Source: an uncultured Dysosmobacter sp. (GTDB taxonomy: Bacteria > Bacillota > Clostridia > Oscillospirales > Oscillospiraceae). From it: a stretch of DNA of 64,000 bases. The stretch lies in the NCBI GenBank assembly GCA_947625655.1, contig CANQPD010000001.1:1-64000 (forward strand). The letters are read 5' to 3'. Positions 7,013-14,082 of this stretch are shown here, one piece after another. The position numbers were made by a program, and so were the translations under genes. The stretch's first letter is position 1. Each line of letters begins with the position of its first letter. Under the pieces are notes generated by a model. The model had not been told where the DNA came from. It was given only the letters and a program-made list of their open reading frames with translations, and made no database searches.

Positions 7013-7064
7013 GTAACACAATCTGACGCCGCAGCCGGGGAGCTGGCGGGCGGAATTGTGTTAC
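7013..7064. repeat. dyad repeat 6
   Basis: A 52-bp dyad with perfect arms GTAACACAA/TTGTGTTAC. Its right arm contains the stop codon of the replication gene (7061-7063). Its centre is closely related to dyad 4 (TGACGCCGC...GGAGCTG). It separates the replication gene from the tRNA-like and coat genes. Confidence 0.85.
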
Positions 7065-7921
7065 AGGTTTATTTTCAGTTGTTCATAGAACGGATCAACC
7101 GTCCAGGGCTGGAAGCCCTGGAGCGGGTCCTGAATCGGCTTGGGATCCAGGGGCTCCTCGTCTGGGATCTCCGCTCCGTCCCACTGGTAGGGGAAGTACC
7201 AGGGAGCGTCCTGGACCATGCCGACCTTGCAGAAGTCGTATTCATGGGTGCAGAGATCATCCAGGCCGGGGTTATACAGGTACACGTCAGAGGCTTTCTC
7301 CGCTTTTTTCAGCGGGCGGGAGTGGAAATACAGGTGCTTGCCTAAATCGCCCTCGCGCTGGGCCAGATCCTTGCTGACATACTTGGATATGTAGTACGCC
7401 GTCGCGATCGGGTCCCGGATGGGAGCCAGAGAGCAGAAACCAAACTTGTGCATGTAGTCCGGCCAGTTGAGAAAACCGCCGTCTATGAGCTTTTTAGGCG
7501 CCGGAGGGGCGAAACCGCAGACGGCAGCATCCGGCAGGTTATGGACGAGGCCATGGATATGCCACGCACCGTCTTTGTGTTTTTCAGGAACAAGAAGATA
7601 TTGGATTTTTGATTCATATATTTTTCTCTTATCCCGAATAAACTGGGTTAATCTGCTGTTGAAGGTGTCCAGGTCGTAGCGGTCAAACTTCTGCCGGTCC
7701 AGGGTCCCGGTAAAAAAGTACGTCCAGGGATTGCACAAGGCATATTGCAGGACCATGGACCGGGCGCGGGAAAAACTGTTATCCAGTTTGGTTTCATTGC
7801 GTTGATGATCCTCCCGGTCACGAATGAAAACCTTGTCCGGATCACGGTTGCCTTTGAAGGCTACGACCTTGTAAATGTCCTCCCTGTACTGGTGGATCGT
7901 GTATGCTGGTGAAAGCGCCAT
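7061..7921 (-). CDS. HUH-type rolling-circle replication initiation protein
   Basis: A 286-aa protein with the ordered motifs of rolling-circle Rep endonucleases: FFTGTLD (about 69-75, motif 1), WHIHGLVHNLP with H121 and H123 (motif 2, metal-binding HUH) and TAYYISKYVSKDL (Tyr 176/177 and 181, motif 3, nicking tyrosine). This enzyme nicks the double-stranded phage form and starts rolling-circle synthesis. It is followed by dyad 6, the tRNA-like gene and the coat genes. The start at 7921 has only a weak ribosome site (GGAAGTGG). Confidence 0.85.
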   Translation of the reverse strand: MALSPAYTIHQYREDIYKVVAFKGNRDPDKVFIRDREDHQRNETKLDNSFSRARSMVLQYALCNPWTYFFTGTLDRQKFDRYDLDTFNSRLTQFIRDKRKIYESKIQYLLVPEKHKDGAWHIHGLVHNLPDAAVCGFAPPAPKKLIDGGFLNWPDYMHKFGFCSLAPIRDPIATAYYISKYVSKDLAQREGDLGKHLYFHSRPLKKAEKASDVYLYNPGLDDLCTHEYDFCKVGMVQDAPWYFPYQWDGAEIPDEEPLDPKPIQDPLQGFQPWTVDPFYEQLKINL

Positions 7922-8059
7922 GCCGCAACCACTTCCCGGAAATCGTTATGGTGTCAAGTGGCCCCCTGCGGAGCTGCCGCTCCGCTCTTTCGGGGGCTTG
8001 TCCTTGACTGCTGCATATCGTCCCGACGTTCACCAGCAAGGGAGGGTATTTACTGTTGG

Positions 8060-8308
8060 TTACTTTTCTTTGACAGTGCTGATAGAGGACAGCCGCCCCT
8101 TAGGCGTGAAATCCACGTTGACCAGGGAACGGACAGCGGGAGACCAGGCGCACTTCTGGGCCATACTGTCAGAGACAAAGACCTTGGAAACCTCGTCGCC
8201 CTGCACGCCGTCGGCAGGGTAGCCGATGAAGCAGGAGAAGCCCTGGACCTTCCTACCTTGGTCATCCGTCATGTCCACCCGGCGGACACCGTACAAATAT
8301 GCCTGCAT
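8060..8308 (-). CDS. small phage protein, candidate ssDNA-binding protein, 82 aa
   Basis: Begins MQAYLYGVRRVDMTDDQGRK, with AAAGGAGG eight bases upstream. It is soluble, with beta-strand-like spacing and basic and aromatic residues. It is the gene before Rep on the same strand. In filamentous phages the small gene next to Rep usually encodes the ssDNA-binding protein (pV) that coats new single strands. Assignment here is by size and position only. Confidence 0.55.
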   Translation of the reverse strand: MQAYLYGVRRVDMTDDQGRKVQGFSCFIGYPADGVQGDEVSKVFVSDSMAQKCAWSPAVRSLVNVDFTPKGRLSSISTVKEK

Positions 8309-8361
8309 TGTTTTTTCCTCCTTTGCTATCTGCGGGAGGGGCGGGGATCACCCCTCCCTAT

Positions 8362-8407
8362 ATGAATTTAGAGTGGCGAGCTGGCCGCTCTGCCACTCTA
8401 AATTCAT
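8362..8407. repeat. 16-bp perfect palindrome between phage and rpmG promoter
   Basis: ATGAATTTAGAGTGGC (8362-8377) pairs perfectly with 8392-8407 around a 14-nt loop that can itself pair GAGC/GCTC. It lies at the edge of the prophage, 36 bp before the rpmG promoter. It may be a bidirectional terminator or mark the integration junction. Confidence 0.6.
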
Positions 8408-8442
8408 TTTAGAATCTGCCTTGAGGATTTTCAAAAAAACAG

Positions 8443-8471
8443 TTGACCGCCGGCTTTCCCTGTAGTATAAT
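8443..8471 (+). promoter_or_regulatory. sigma-A promoter of rpmG-secE-nusG-rplK-rplA
   Basis: TTGACC (8443-8448), a 17-bp spacer and a perfect TATAAT (8466-8471). It leaves a leader of about 140 nt before rpmG with possible hairpins (GGCATC...GATGCC around 8569-8596). It faces away from the prophage. Confidence 0.85.
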
Positions 8472-8619
8472 TCCTCTTACCTGTGAAAAAGGGGTTTTCT
8501 TTTCGTGCGCTTTTTTCGCTTTTCAAGCCACGGCGGGAGAGCCGCTGAAATCATGCAGGGAGGCAGTCGGCATCCCCGGCACCGCCGGGAAGATGCCAAT
8601 AATAAGGAGGTGCCGTTAG

Positions 8620-8769
8620 ATGCGCGTTAAAGTCACTTTGAGATGCAACGAGTGCAAGCAGAGAAACTACAATACGATGAAGAACAAGAAGAACACCCCG
8701 GACAAGCTGGAACTGAACAAGTATTGCCGCTTCTGCAAAAAGCACACGCTCCACACCGAGACCAAGTAA
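8620..8769 (+). CDS. rpmG: 50S ribosomal protein L33
   Basis: A 49-aa protein starting [20 protein letters not shown], with the two cysteine pairs CNEC and CRFC of the zinc-binding form of L33 and the usual end HTLHTETK. It binds the 50S subunit near the E site. TAAGGAGGTG precedes the ATG. It opens the usual Firmicutes order rpmG-secE-nusG-rplK-rplA, 35 bp before secE. Confidence 0.97.
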   Translation: MRVKVTLRCNECKQRNYNTMKNKKNTPDKLELNKYCRFCKKHTLHTETK

Positions 8770-8804
8770 GGTTCAACGAATTAAGAAAGGGCGTGTAAGA
8801 CGTT

Positions 8805-9020
8805 ATGGCAGAAGAAGCGAAGAAGAAAAAGGATCGCGGCCTCTGGTTCCGCGAGATGAAAAGCGAACTGAAAAAGGTCGTTTGGCCCAACCGGCAGACC
8901 GTGCTGAAGAATACCGGCACCGTGCTGCTGTGCTCCCTGCTGATCGGCGCCTGCATCTGGATCTTCGATTTTGTGGCGGTTTCCGCCGTGGATCTGATCC
9001 TGCATGTATTCGGTGCCTAA
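8805..9020 (+). CDS. secE: preprotein translocase subunit SecE
   Basis: A 71-aa protein, the short single-helix SecE typical of Firmicutes. It has a lysine-rich start, the conserved amphipathic segment FREMKSELKKVVWPNRQT and one membrane helix (TVLLCSLLIGACIWIFDFVAV). SecE clamps SecY in the SecYEG channel in the cytoplasmic membrane. It lies between rpmG and nusG, 12 bp before the latter, in the standard operon. Confidence 0.96.
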   Translation: MAEEAKKKKDRGLWFREMKSELKKVVWPNRQTVLKNTGTVLLCSLLIGACIWIFDFVAVSAVDLILHVFGA

Positions 9021-9032
9021 GGAGTAACGAAT

Positions 9033-9557
9033 ATGTCAGACAGCGCGAAGTGGTATGTGATCCATACCTATTCCGGCTATGAAAACGCCGTTAAGACCAG
9101 CATCGAGAAATTTGTCACCGGCCGCGGCATGGAGGACAAGATCCTCCGCATGGAGATCCCCATGGAGACCGTGACCGAGGTCACCGACTCCGGCGCCTCC
9201 AAAGAGGTGGAGCGGAAGGTGTTTCCCGGCTATGTGCTGATCAAGATGGTCATGACAGACGACACCTGGCATCTGGTGCGGAACGTGCGCGGTGTCACCG
9301 GCTTCGTCGGCTCCGCCAACAAGCCCATCCCTCTGACGGAGGAAGAGGTCCTCGCCATGGGTATGGAAAAGCACGAGATCGTCGTCAAGTACAATGTGGG
9401 CGATCACGTCCGGATCGTGGACGGCCCGCTGGCCAGCTTCACCGGCATCGTCGAGGAGATCGAGCCGGAGAAGAACCGCGTCAGCGTCATGGTCTCCATG
9501 TTTGGCCGGGAGACGCCCGTGGACCTGGAGCTGGATCAGGTCGAGGTCCAGGACTGA
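9033..9557 (+). CDS. nusG: transcription termination/antitermination factor NusG
   Basis: A 174-aa protein with the NGN domain (starts [20 protein letters not shown], with [30 protein letters not shown]) and a C-terminal KOW domain ([22 protein letters not shown]). NusG binds RNA polymerase and links it to Rho or the ribosome. The length is normal. GGAGTAACGAAT precedes the ATG. A 121-bp gap with a GGGGCC/GGCCCC hairpin separates it from rplK. Confidence 0.97.
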   Translation: MSDSAKWYVIHTYSGYENAVKTSIEKFVTGRGMEDKILRMEIPMETVTEVTDSGASKEVERKVFPGYVLIKMVMTDDTWHLVRNVRGVTGFVGSANKPIPLTEEEVLAMGMEKHEIVVKYNVGDHVRIVDGPLASFTGIVEEIEPEKNRVSVMVSMFGRETPVDLELDQVEVQD

Positions 9558-9678
9558 AGTTTCGCAACAAGCGCCGCGCCGGCGTTTCCGGCGCAAAGTG
9601 GGAGGGGCCGGAAGGCCCCGCCAAGGACGGACGGAAGAGACGTCCGCACCACATTTATGATTTAGGAGGTGCTACTCC

Positions 9679-10104
9679 GTGGCACAGAAAATTACTGGTT
9701 ATGTAAAGCTGCAGATCCCCGCAGGCAAGGCGACTCCCGCTCCCCCCGTTGGCCCCGCTCTGGGCCAGCACGGCGTCAACATCGCCGCGTTCACCAAGGA
9801 GTTCAACGAGCGTACCAAGAATGACATGGGCATGATCATCCCCGTCGTCATCACCGTGTACGCTGACCGTTCCTTCTCCTTCATCACCAAGACGCCCCCC
9901 GCCGCCGTCCTGATCAAGAAGGAGTGCAACATCGAGTCTGGCTCCGGCGTCCCCAACAAGACCAAGGTCGCCACCATCTCCAAGGCCTCCGTCCAGAAGA
10001 TTGCCGAGATCAAGATGAGAGACCTGAATGCCGCCAGCCTGGAAGCTGCCATGAGCATGATCGCCGGTACTGCCCGCTCCATGGGCGTTGTGGTCGGCGA
10101 CTAA
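9679..10104 (+). CDS. rplK: 50S ribosomal protein L11
   Basis: A 141-aa protein beginning at a GTG codon (AGGAGGTGCTACTCC upstream). It shows the full family pattern: [26 protein letters not shown] at the N-terminus and the RNA-binding C-terminal domain ending [16 protein letters not shown]. It forms the GTPase-associated centre with L10 and L7/L12. It is followed by a 96-bp gap and rplA. Confidence 0.97.
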   Translation: MAQKITGYVKLQIPAGKATPAPPVGPALGQHGVNIAAFTKEFNERTKNDMGMIIPVVITVYADRSFSFITKTPPAAVLIKKECNIESGSGVPNKTKVATISKASVQKIAEIKMRDLNAASLEAAMSMIAGTARSMGVVVGD

Positions 10105-10200
10105 CATACCGTAAGCCGAGCGGCTGACAAAGGCCGCTCCATACAGTGGGAGGATTGGATCGAAACCTTTCCGAAGAACCACTATGAGGAGGAAGTAACA
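10105..10200 (+). promoter_or_regulatory. rplK-rplA gap with paired elements
   Basis: GAGCGGC...GCCGCTC forms a stem shortly after rplK, and a second possible stem (CAGTGG...CCACTA) lies just before the rplA ribosome site GAGGAGGAAG. L1 is known to bind its own mRNA in many bacteria at a copy of its rRNA site. Whether this gap is that site cannot be decided by eye. Confidence 0.35.
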
Positions 10201-10893
10201 TTGTTTAGAGGCAAGAAATATCAGGAAAGCGCCAAGCAGATCGATAAGAACGTGCAGTATGAGGCTGCCGAGGGCTTGGCTCTCATTTGCAAGACCGCCA
10301 GCGCCAAGTTCGACGAGACCGTCGAGCTGCATGTGAAGCTGGGTGTTGACTCCCGCCACGCCGACCAGCAGGTCCGCGGCGCCATCGTGCTGCCCCACGG
10401 CACCGGCAAGACTGTCCGCGTGCTGGTGTTCGCCAAGGGCGACAAGGCCGACGCCGCCCGGGAGGCCGGCGCCGACTATGTGGGCGATATGGACCTGGTG
10501 GAGAAGATCCAGAAGGAAAACTGGTTTGAGTTCGACGTGGTCGTCGCCAGCCCGGATATGATGGGCGTGGTGGGCCGCCTCGGTAAGGTCCTGGGCCCCA
10601 AGGGCTTGATGCCCTCTCCCAAGGCCGGCACCGTGACCCCCGATGTTGCCAAGGCCGTCCAGGAAGTCAAGGCCGGTAAGATCGAGTACCGTCTGGACAA
10701 GACCAACATCATCCACTGCCCCATCGGCAAGGTCTCTTTCGGCGCCGAGAAGCTGACCGAGAACTACAACGCCCTGATGGGCGCCATCGTCAAGGCCAAG
10801 CCCGCCACCGCCAAGGGCCAGTATATCCGCAGCTGCGTCGCCGCCTCCACCATGGGCCCCGGCGTGAAGATGAACACTGCGAAGCTGGTGTGA
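10201..10893 (+). CDS. rplA: 50S ribosomal protein L1
   Basis: A 230-aa protein from a TTG start with GAGGAGGAAG upstream. It has the L1 signature regions: [41 protein letters not shown] and SPKAGTVT. It builds the L1 stalk and can act as a translational repressor of its operon. The gene is full length. A GGGGGAGC/GCTCCCCC hairpin follows 8 bp after the stop. Confidence 0.97.
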   Translation: MFRGKKYQESAKQIDKNVQYEAAEGLALICKTASAKFDETVELHVKLGVDSRHADQQVRGAIVLPHGTGKTVRVLVFAKGDKADAAREAGADYVGDMDLVEKIQKENWFEFDVVVASPDMMGVVGRLGKVLGPKGLMPSPKAGTVTPDVAKAVQEVKAGKIEYRLDKTNIIHCPIGKVSFGAEKLTENYNALMGAIVKAKPATAKGQYIRSCVAASTMGPGVKMNTAKLV

Positions 10894-10900
10894 GCTTAAA

Positions 10901-10924
10901 GGGGGGAGCAGGCTCCCCCTTTAG
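10901..10924 (+). terminator. hairpin after rplA
   Basis: AAAGGGGG...CCCCCTTT with a GC-rich stem lies directly after the rplA stop. It lacks a real T tract, so it is a weak terminator or mRNA end-stabilising structure. Confidence 0.5.
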
Positions 10925-10993
10925 ATCCCCCAACACCGTCGCGGTATTACGGTTCCCGGCCCTTAACAGGGCCGCCAATCGTGCCGCTTCCTC

Positions 10994-11181
10994 GAAACAG
11001 CCTCGCTTTATCCGCCACAGGCGGCGCTTCGGCTGTTTCCACCAGTGACACGGTCACTGGTGTGTGCGCCCAAGGGCGCACGGATCGGGGAATTTTCGCC
11101 ACGCACATGTCGCGGCGAAAATGATCGGAATTTCTTCTTTCGCCGTTGGCGAAAGAACCGGGAAAACCGCAGGTTTTCCCG
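10994..11181. repeat. array of six consecutive perfect hairpins between rplA and rplJ
   Basis: In 190 bp six independent stems follow each other: GAAACAGCC/GGCTGTTTC (10994-11039, with an inner CGCC/GGCG), ACCAGTGAC/GTCACTGGT (11041-11061), GTGCGCCC/GGGCGCAC (11064-11081), ATTTTCGCC/GGCGAAAAT (11092-11122), TTCTTTCGCC/GGCGAAAGAA (11135-11157) and CGGGAAAACC/GGTTTTCCCG (11159-11181). No gene lies here. The function is not known; possibilities are stacked REP-type palindromes or a structured RNA. Confidence 0.7.
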
Positions 11182-11249
11182 GGCCCCTTTCCTGAAGCCG
11201 GAGGGCGCGGGATAAGGGGGAGATTTCGTGAAAAATGTATATTTAAGGG

Positions 11250-11278
11250 TTGACTTTTGCCAGCGCCTTGAATATAAT
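11250..11278 (+). promoter_or_regulatory. sigma-A promoter of rplJ-rplL
   Basis: TTGACT (11250-11255), a 17-bp spacer and a perfect TATAAT (11273-11278), about 160 bp upstream of rplJ. Confidence 0.85.
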
Positions 11279-11284
11279 ATCAGA

Positions 11285-11397
11285 TGCGTTCCAAAGACAG
11301 CAGGTGAGGGTGACCTCGTAAATCCTGCCGAGGGCGGCTAATCGTGAGATTGCTACTCCGTCCCTGTGTCTTTGCGGCACAGGGACGGTTTCCTTTT
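11285..11397 (+). promoter_or_regulatory. L10-type ribosomal protein leader with attenuator
   Basis: The leader between the promoter and rplJ contains the GCAGGTGAGGGTGACCTC region typical of L10(L12) binding leaders. It ends in an 11-bp stem (CCGTCCCTGTG 11358-11368 with CACAGGGACGG 11378-11388) followed by TTTCCTTTTT. In Firmicutes the L10-L12 complex binds this leader and favours termination, giving feedback control of rplJL. The family assignment is by position and motif only. Confidence 0.75.
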
Positions 11398-11435
11398 TGA
11401 ACGCACCTACAATTTTCCTGGAGGTGAAAACAAGA

Positions 11436-11981
11436 ATGCCTAACGCAAAGGTCTTATCCGAGAAGCAGGCCATCGTGGCCGAACTGACCGAGAAGATCCA
11501 GAAGGCCACCGCGGGCGTGATTGTCGACTACAAGGGTATCACCGTTGAAGAAGACACCGCGCTGCGCAGAGAGTGCCGCGAGAGCAATGTGGATTACGCT
11601 GTTGTGAAGAACACCCTGCTCCGCTTTGCTTTCAACAACACCGGCCTGAACGACCTGGACGATCTGCTGAACGGCACCACTTCTCTGGCTCTGTGCGATG
11701 ACCCCGTGGCTCCCGCCCGTGTCATGGCCAACTACGCCAAGAAGCTGGACGGCAAGTTCGAGATCAAGGGCGGCTTTATGGACGGCAAAGCCGTCGATCT
11801 GGCCACCATCCAGTCCCTGGCTTCCATTCCCGCGCTGCCCGTCCTGCAGGCGCAGGTCCTGGGCACCATGCTGGCTCCCATCACCGGTCTGGCCGTCGTC
11901 CTGAAGCAGATCGCCGAGAAGAACGGCGCTCCCGCCGAGGATGCCGCGCCCGCCGAAGAGGCTGCCCCCGCCGCCGAATAA
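11436..11981 (+). CDS. rplJ: 50S ribosomal protein L10
   Basis: A 181-aa protein. The ATG at 11436 has GGAGGTG at the right distance and gives the family start MPNAKVLSEKQAIVAELTEK. The RNA-binding domain (AVVKNTLLRFAFNNTGL) is followed by the C-terminal helix that binds L7/L12 dimers. The end is an Ala/Glu/Pro-rich tail (PAEDAAPAEEAAPAAE). It carries the L12 stalk on the 50S subunit. Confidence 0.96.
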   Translation: MPNAKVLSEKQAIVAELTEKIQKATAGVIVDYKGITVEEDTALRRECRESNVDYAVVKNTLLRFAFNNTGLNDLDDLLNGTTSLALCDDPVAPARVMANYAKKLDGKFEIKGGFMDGKAVDLATIQSLASIPALPVLQAQVLGTMLAPITGLAVVLKQIAEKNGAPAEDAAPAEEAAPAAE

Positions 11982-12031
11982 GTTTGACGGCACCATATTT
12001 TATTAAAATTTACAATTAGGAGGCAAATACA

Positions 12032-12400
12032 ATGTCTGAGAAAGTTACCGCTATGATCGAAGAGATCAAGGGCCTGACCGTTCTGGAGCTCAGCGAGCTG
12101 GTTCACGCCCTGGAGGAAGAGTTCGGTGTTTCCGCCGCCGCCATGGCCGCTCCCGCTGCCGCCGCTGCCGCTCCCGTTGAGGAGAAGACCGATTTCGACG
12201 TGGTCCTGACCGGCTTTGACGCCGCTGCCAAGATCAAGGTCATCAAGGCTGTCCGTGAGATCACCGGCCAGGGTCTGGCCGAGGCCAAGGCTACCGTCGA
12301 GGGCGCTCCCAGCACTCTGAAGGAGGGCATCTCCAAGGAGGACGCCGAGGCTCTGAAGAAGCAGCTGGAAGAGGCCGGCGCCAAGGTCGAGCTGAAGTAA
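12032..12400 (+). CDS. rplL: 50S ribosomal protein L7/L12
   Basis: A 122-aa protein with the N-terminal dimerisation part ([20 protein letters not shown]), an Ala/Pro hinge ([17 protein letters not shown]) and the C-terminal factor-binding domain ([20 protein letters not shown]). It recruits translation GTPases. TTAGGAGG lies upstream, 50 bp after rplJ. The operon ends at the terminator at 12418-12454. Confidence 0.97.
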   Translation: MSEKVTAMIEEIKGLTVLELSELVHALEEEFGVSAAAMAAPAAAAAAPVEEKTDFDVVLTGFDAAAKIKVIKAVREITGQGLAEAKATVEGAPSTLKEGISKEDAEALKKQLEEAGAKVELK

Positions 12401-12417
12401 TTTCACTTCCATACGAC

Positions 12418-12454
12418 AAAAAATTTCCTGTCCGATCCGGACAGGAAATTTTTT
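12418..12454. terminator. bidirectional intrinsic terminator after rplL
   Basis: CCTGTCCG/CGGACAGG with loop ATC, flanked by A and T runs on both sides, so it works for rplL and for leftward transcription from the DUF554 gene. Confidence 0.9.
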
Positions 12455-12540
12455 TTGCCGTATGTGCGCTTCTTTCTCTCATTTCCGGCCCTTTTCTCCC
12501 TCAAATTTCAGCAGGCGGGAGGAGAAAGCACTTGTCCGGA

Positions 12541-13278
12541 TCACATGACCATGCACAGGAAGATCGGCAGGAAGATGGCCGGGACCAGGTTCATGACCTT
12601 GATCTTGGTCAGATCCAGCATGTTCAGGCCCAGCGCCACGATCATCAAAGAACCCACACAGGTCATCTCCGCGATGACTGCCTCGCCCAGAAAGGGCTGC
12701 AAAAAGGAGGCGGCCAGGGAGATCAGCCCCTGGTACAAAAAGATGCCCACGGCGGAAAAGGCCACGCCCACGCCCAGAGAGGAGGCAAAGACGATGGAAC
12801 TGATGCCGTCCAGCACGGACTTGGCCTTCAGCGTGTCATAATTGCCGGTGAGACCGTTTTCCAAAGCGCCCACGATGGCCATGGCGCCCACGCAGAACAG
12901 CAGGCTGGCGGTGACGAAACCGTCGGAAATAGAGGGGCCGCTGCCGCTGGATTTGATCAGCTTGGAGGTTTTCTCCTGCACCCAGTCGCCCAACGTGTGC
13001 ATCCGGCGGTCCAGATCCAGCAGCTCGCCGATGATGGCGCCGATGACCATGGAGAGAATGGCGGTCAGCGTGTTGCTGCCCTTGAAGCTGCCGCTGATGC
13101 CGATGTACAGCACGCACAGGGCCACGCCCTGCATGATGATGTGCTGGAGCCGCTGGCCCAGGGCGGCGCTGCCGGCGGGAAGGCGGCTGGAGAAGTGTCC
13201 CGCCAGCCATTTCAGCAGCAGGCCTGCCATGGAGCCGGCCAGCACGGCCAGCGAGTTGATGATGGTACCTGTCAACAT
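12541..13278 (-). CDS. DUF554 family membrane protein
   Basis: A 245-aa polytopic protein starting MLTGTIINSLAVLAGSMAGL, with six to seven hydrophobic segments and the family wording GALENGLTGNYDTLKAKSVLDGISSIVFASSLG. The family (YdfK-like) is widespread in Firmicutes; its transport substrate or role is not established. It overlaps the end of tcdA by 7 bp, so the two are cotranscribed. Confidence 0.85.
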   Translation of the reverse strand: MLTGTIINSLAVLAGSMAGLLLKWLAGHFSSRLPAGSAALGQRLQHIIMQGVALCVLYIGISGSFKGSNTLTAILSMVIGAIIGELLDLDRRMHTLGDWVQEKTSKLIKSSGSGPSISDGFVTASLLFCVGAMAIVGALENGLTGNYDTLKAKSVLDGISSIVFASSLGVGVAFSAVGIFLYQGLISLAASFLQPFLGEAVIAEMTCVGSLMIVALGLNMLDLTKIKVMNLVPAIFLPIFLCMVM

Positions 13279-14006
13279 GAGGGGTCTCTCTCTTTCTGTA
13301 AAATATCCCGGACCACGGCGCTGCCCAGCAGCAATCCCGCCGTGGCCGGGACCCAGGGGTTGCTGGCGGGGACGCTGCGGCGGCCGGGCGGGGGAGTCTC
13401 CAGCTGCCGCGTGGGGGCAGGCTCCTCCGGGCTGAACACCACCTTTTGATGATGGATGCCCCGGCCGCGCAGCTCCTTCCGCATGACCCGGGCCAGGGGG
13501 CAGCCGTAGGTCTCGGAGATGTCCGCCAGACGGAGCAGGGTGGGGTCCAGCTTGTTGCCGGTGCCCAGGGCCATGACCAGGGGGATATCCAGCCGCCGGG
13601 CGGTCTCCGCCAGATCCAGCTTGCAGGACACCAGATCGATGGCGTCCACGATGTAGTCATACCGGCGGCCCTCGGGAAAAAAGAGCTCCCGGTGGGCGGC
13701 GTCATATGTGGCCTGCATGGGATGGAGAACGGCGTCCGGGTTGATATCCCGGACACGGGCCGCCGCGGCGTCCGCCTTGGGCATGCCCACCGTGGAGGTC
13801 AGGGCCACCAGCTGGCGGTTGATATTGGAGACAGACACAGTGTCGCTGTCCACAAGAGTCAGTTCACCGATACCGGAGCGGGCCAGGCATTCGGCGGTGT
13901 AGCTGCCCACGCCGCCCAGGCCGAACAGGATGACATGGGCCTGCCGCAGGCGCTGCTGGCCCTCCGGCCCCCACAGCATCTCATTGCGGAGAAAACGTTC
14001 GTCCAT
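13272..14006 (-). CDS. tcdA: tRNA threonylcarbamoyladenosine dehydratase (ThiF/HesA fold)
   Basis: A 244-aa protein. The start MDERFLRNEMLWGPEGQQRL at 14006 is preferred because GAGGGAGGTCC precedes it and a terminator lies further upstream. The E1-like fold is shown by VILFGLGGVGSYTAECLARSGIG (ATP-binding glycines), LVDSDTVSVSNINRQ and DYIVDAIDLVSCKLDL. TcdA cyclises t6A37 of tRNAs to ct6A using ATP. tsaB and tsaE of the t6A pathway are also in this window (37-38 kb). It is shorter than the E. coli enzyme but of normal Firmicutes length. Confidence 0.9.
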   Translation of the reverse strand: MDERFLRNEMLWGPEGQQRLRQAHVILFGLGGVGSYTAECLARSGIGELTLVDSDTVSVSNINRQLVALTSTVGMPKADAAAARVRDINPDAVLHPMQATYDAAHRELFFPEGRRYDYIVDAIDLVSCKLDLAETARRLDIPLVMALGTGNKLDPTLLRLADISETYGCPLARVMRKELRGRGIHHQKVVFSPEEPAPTRQLETPPPGRRSVPASNPWVPATAGLLLGSAVVRDILQKERDPSC

Positions 14007-14028
14007 GGCGGGACCTCCCTCGTGAAAA

Positions 14029-14061
14029 GGAAGCCGGCTTTGAGAAACAAAGCCGGCTTCC
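14029..14061 (-). terminator. intrinsic terminator after the foldase gene
   Basis: A 14-bp stem (GGAAGCCGGCTTTG/CAAAGCCGGCTTCC on the minus strand) with a 5-nt loop, followed by TTTTC. It separates the foldase gene from tcdA. Confidence 0.85.
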
Positions 14062-14082
14062 CCAATATTATATGCCGGATGA

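Larger units (their letters stand above)
1..8310. mobile_element. inovirus-like prophage (left end possibly outside window)
   Basis: The segment carries a coherent filamentous-phage gene set: an HUH replication protein (7061-7921), a 52-aa pVIII-like coat protein (6702-6860), a large anchored attachment-protein candidate (3439-5520), several small membrane proteins and a Zot/pI-type ATPase (1340-2242), all on the minus strand, plus an IS30-type transposase (205-1215) on the plus strand. Inoviruses that integrate with transposases instead of phage integrases are known, for example Spiroplasma phages with IS30-type enzymes. The right limit is placed just before the rpmG promoter, after the last phage-like gene (8060-8308). 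The left limit cannot be seen. Calling it an inovirus rests on protein architecture and gene order read by eye; no search was run. Confidence 0.85.

Noticed and set aside
7-7064. Dyads as integron attC sites
   Set aside because: The ends do not fit the RYYYAAC/GTTRRRY boxes, and no integron integrase is present; only the hairpin plan is similar.
8362-8407. Palindrome as a chromosome dif site for XerC/D
   Set aside because: The sequence does not resemble the 28-bp Firmicutes dif consensus, and the arms are too far apart.
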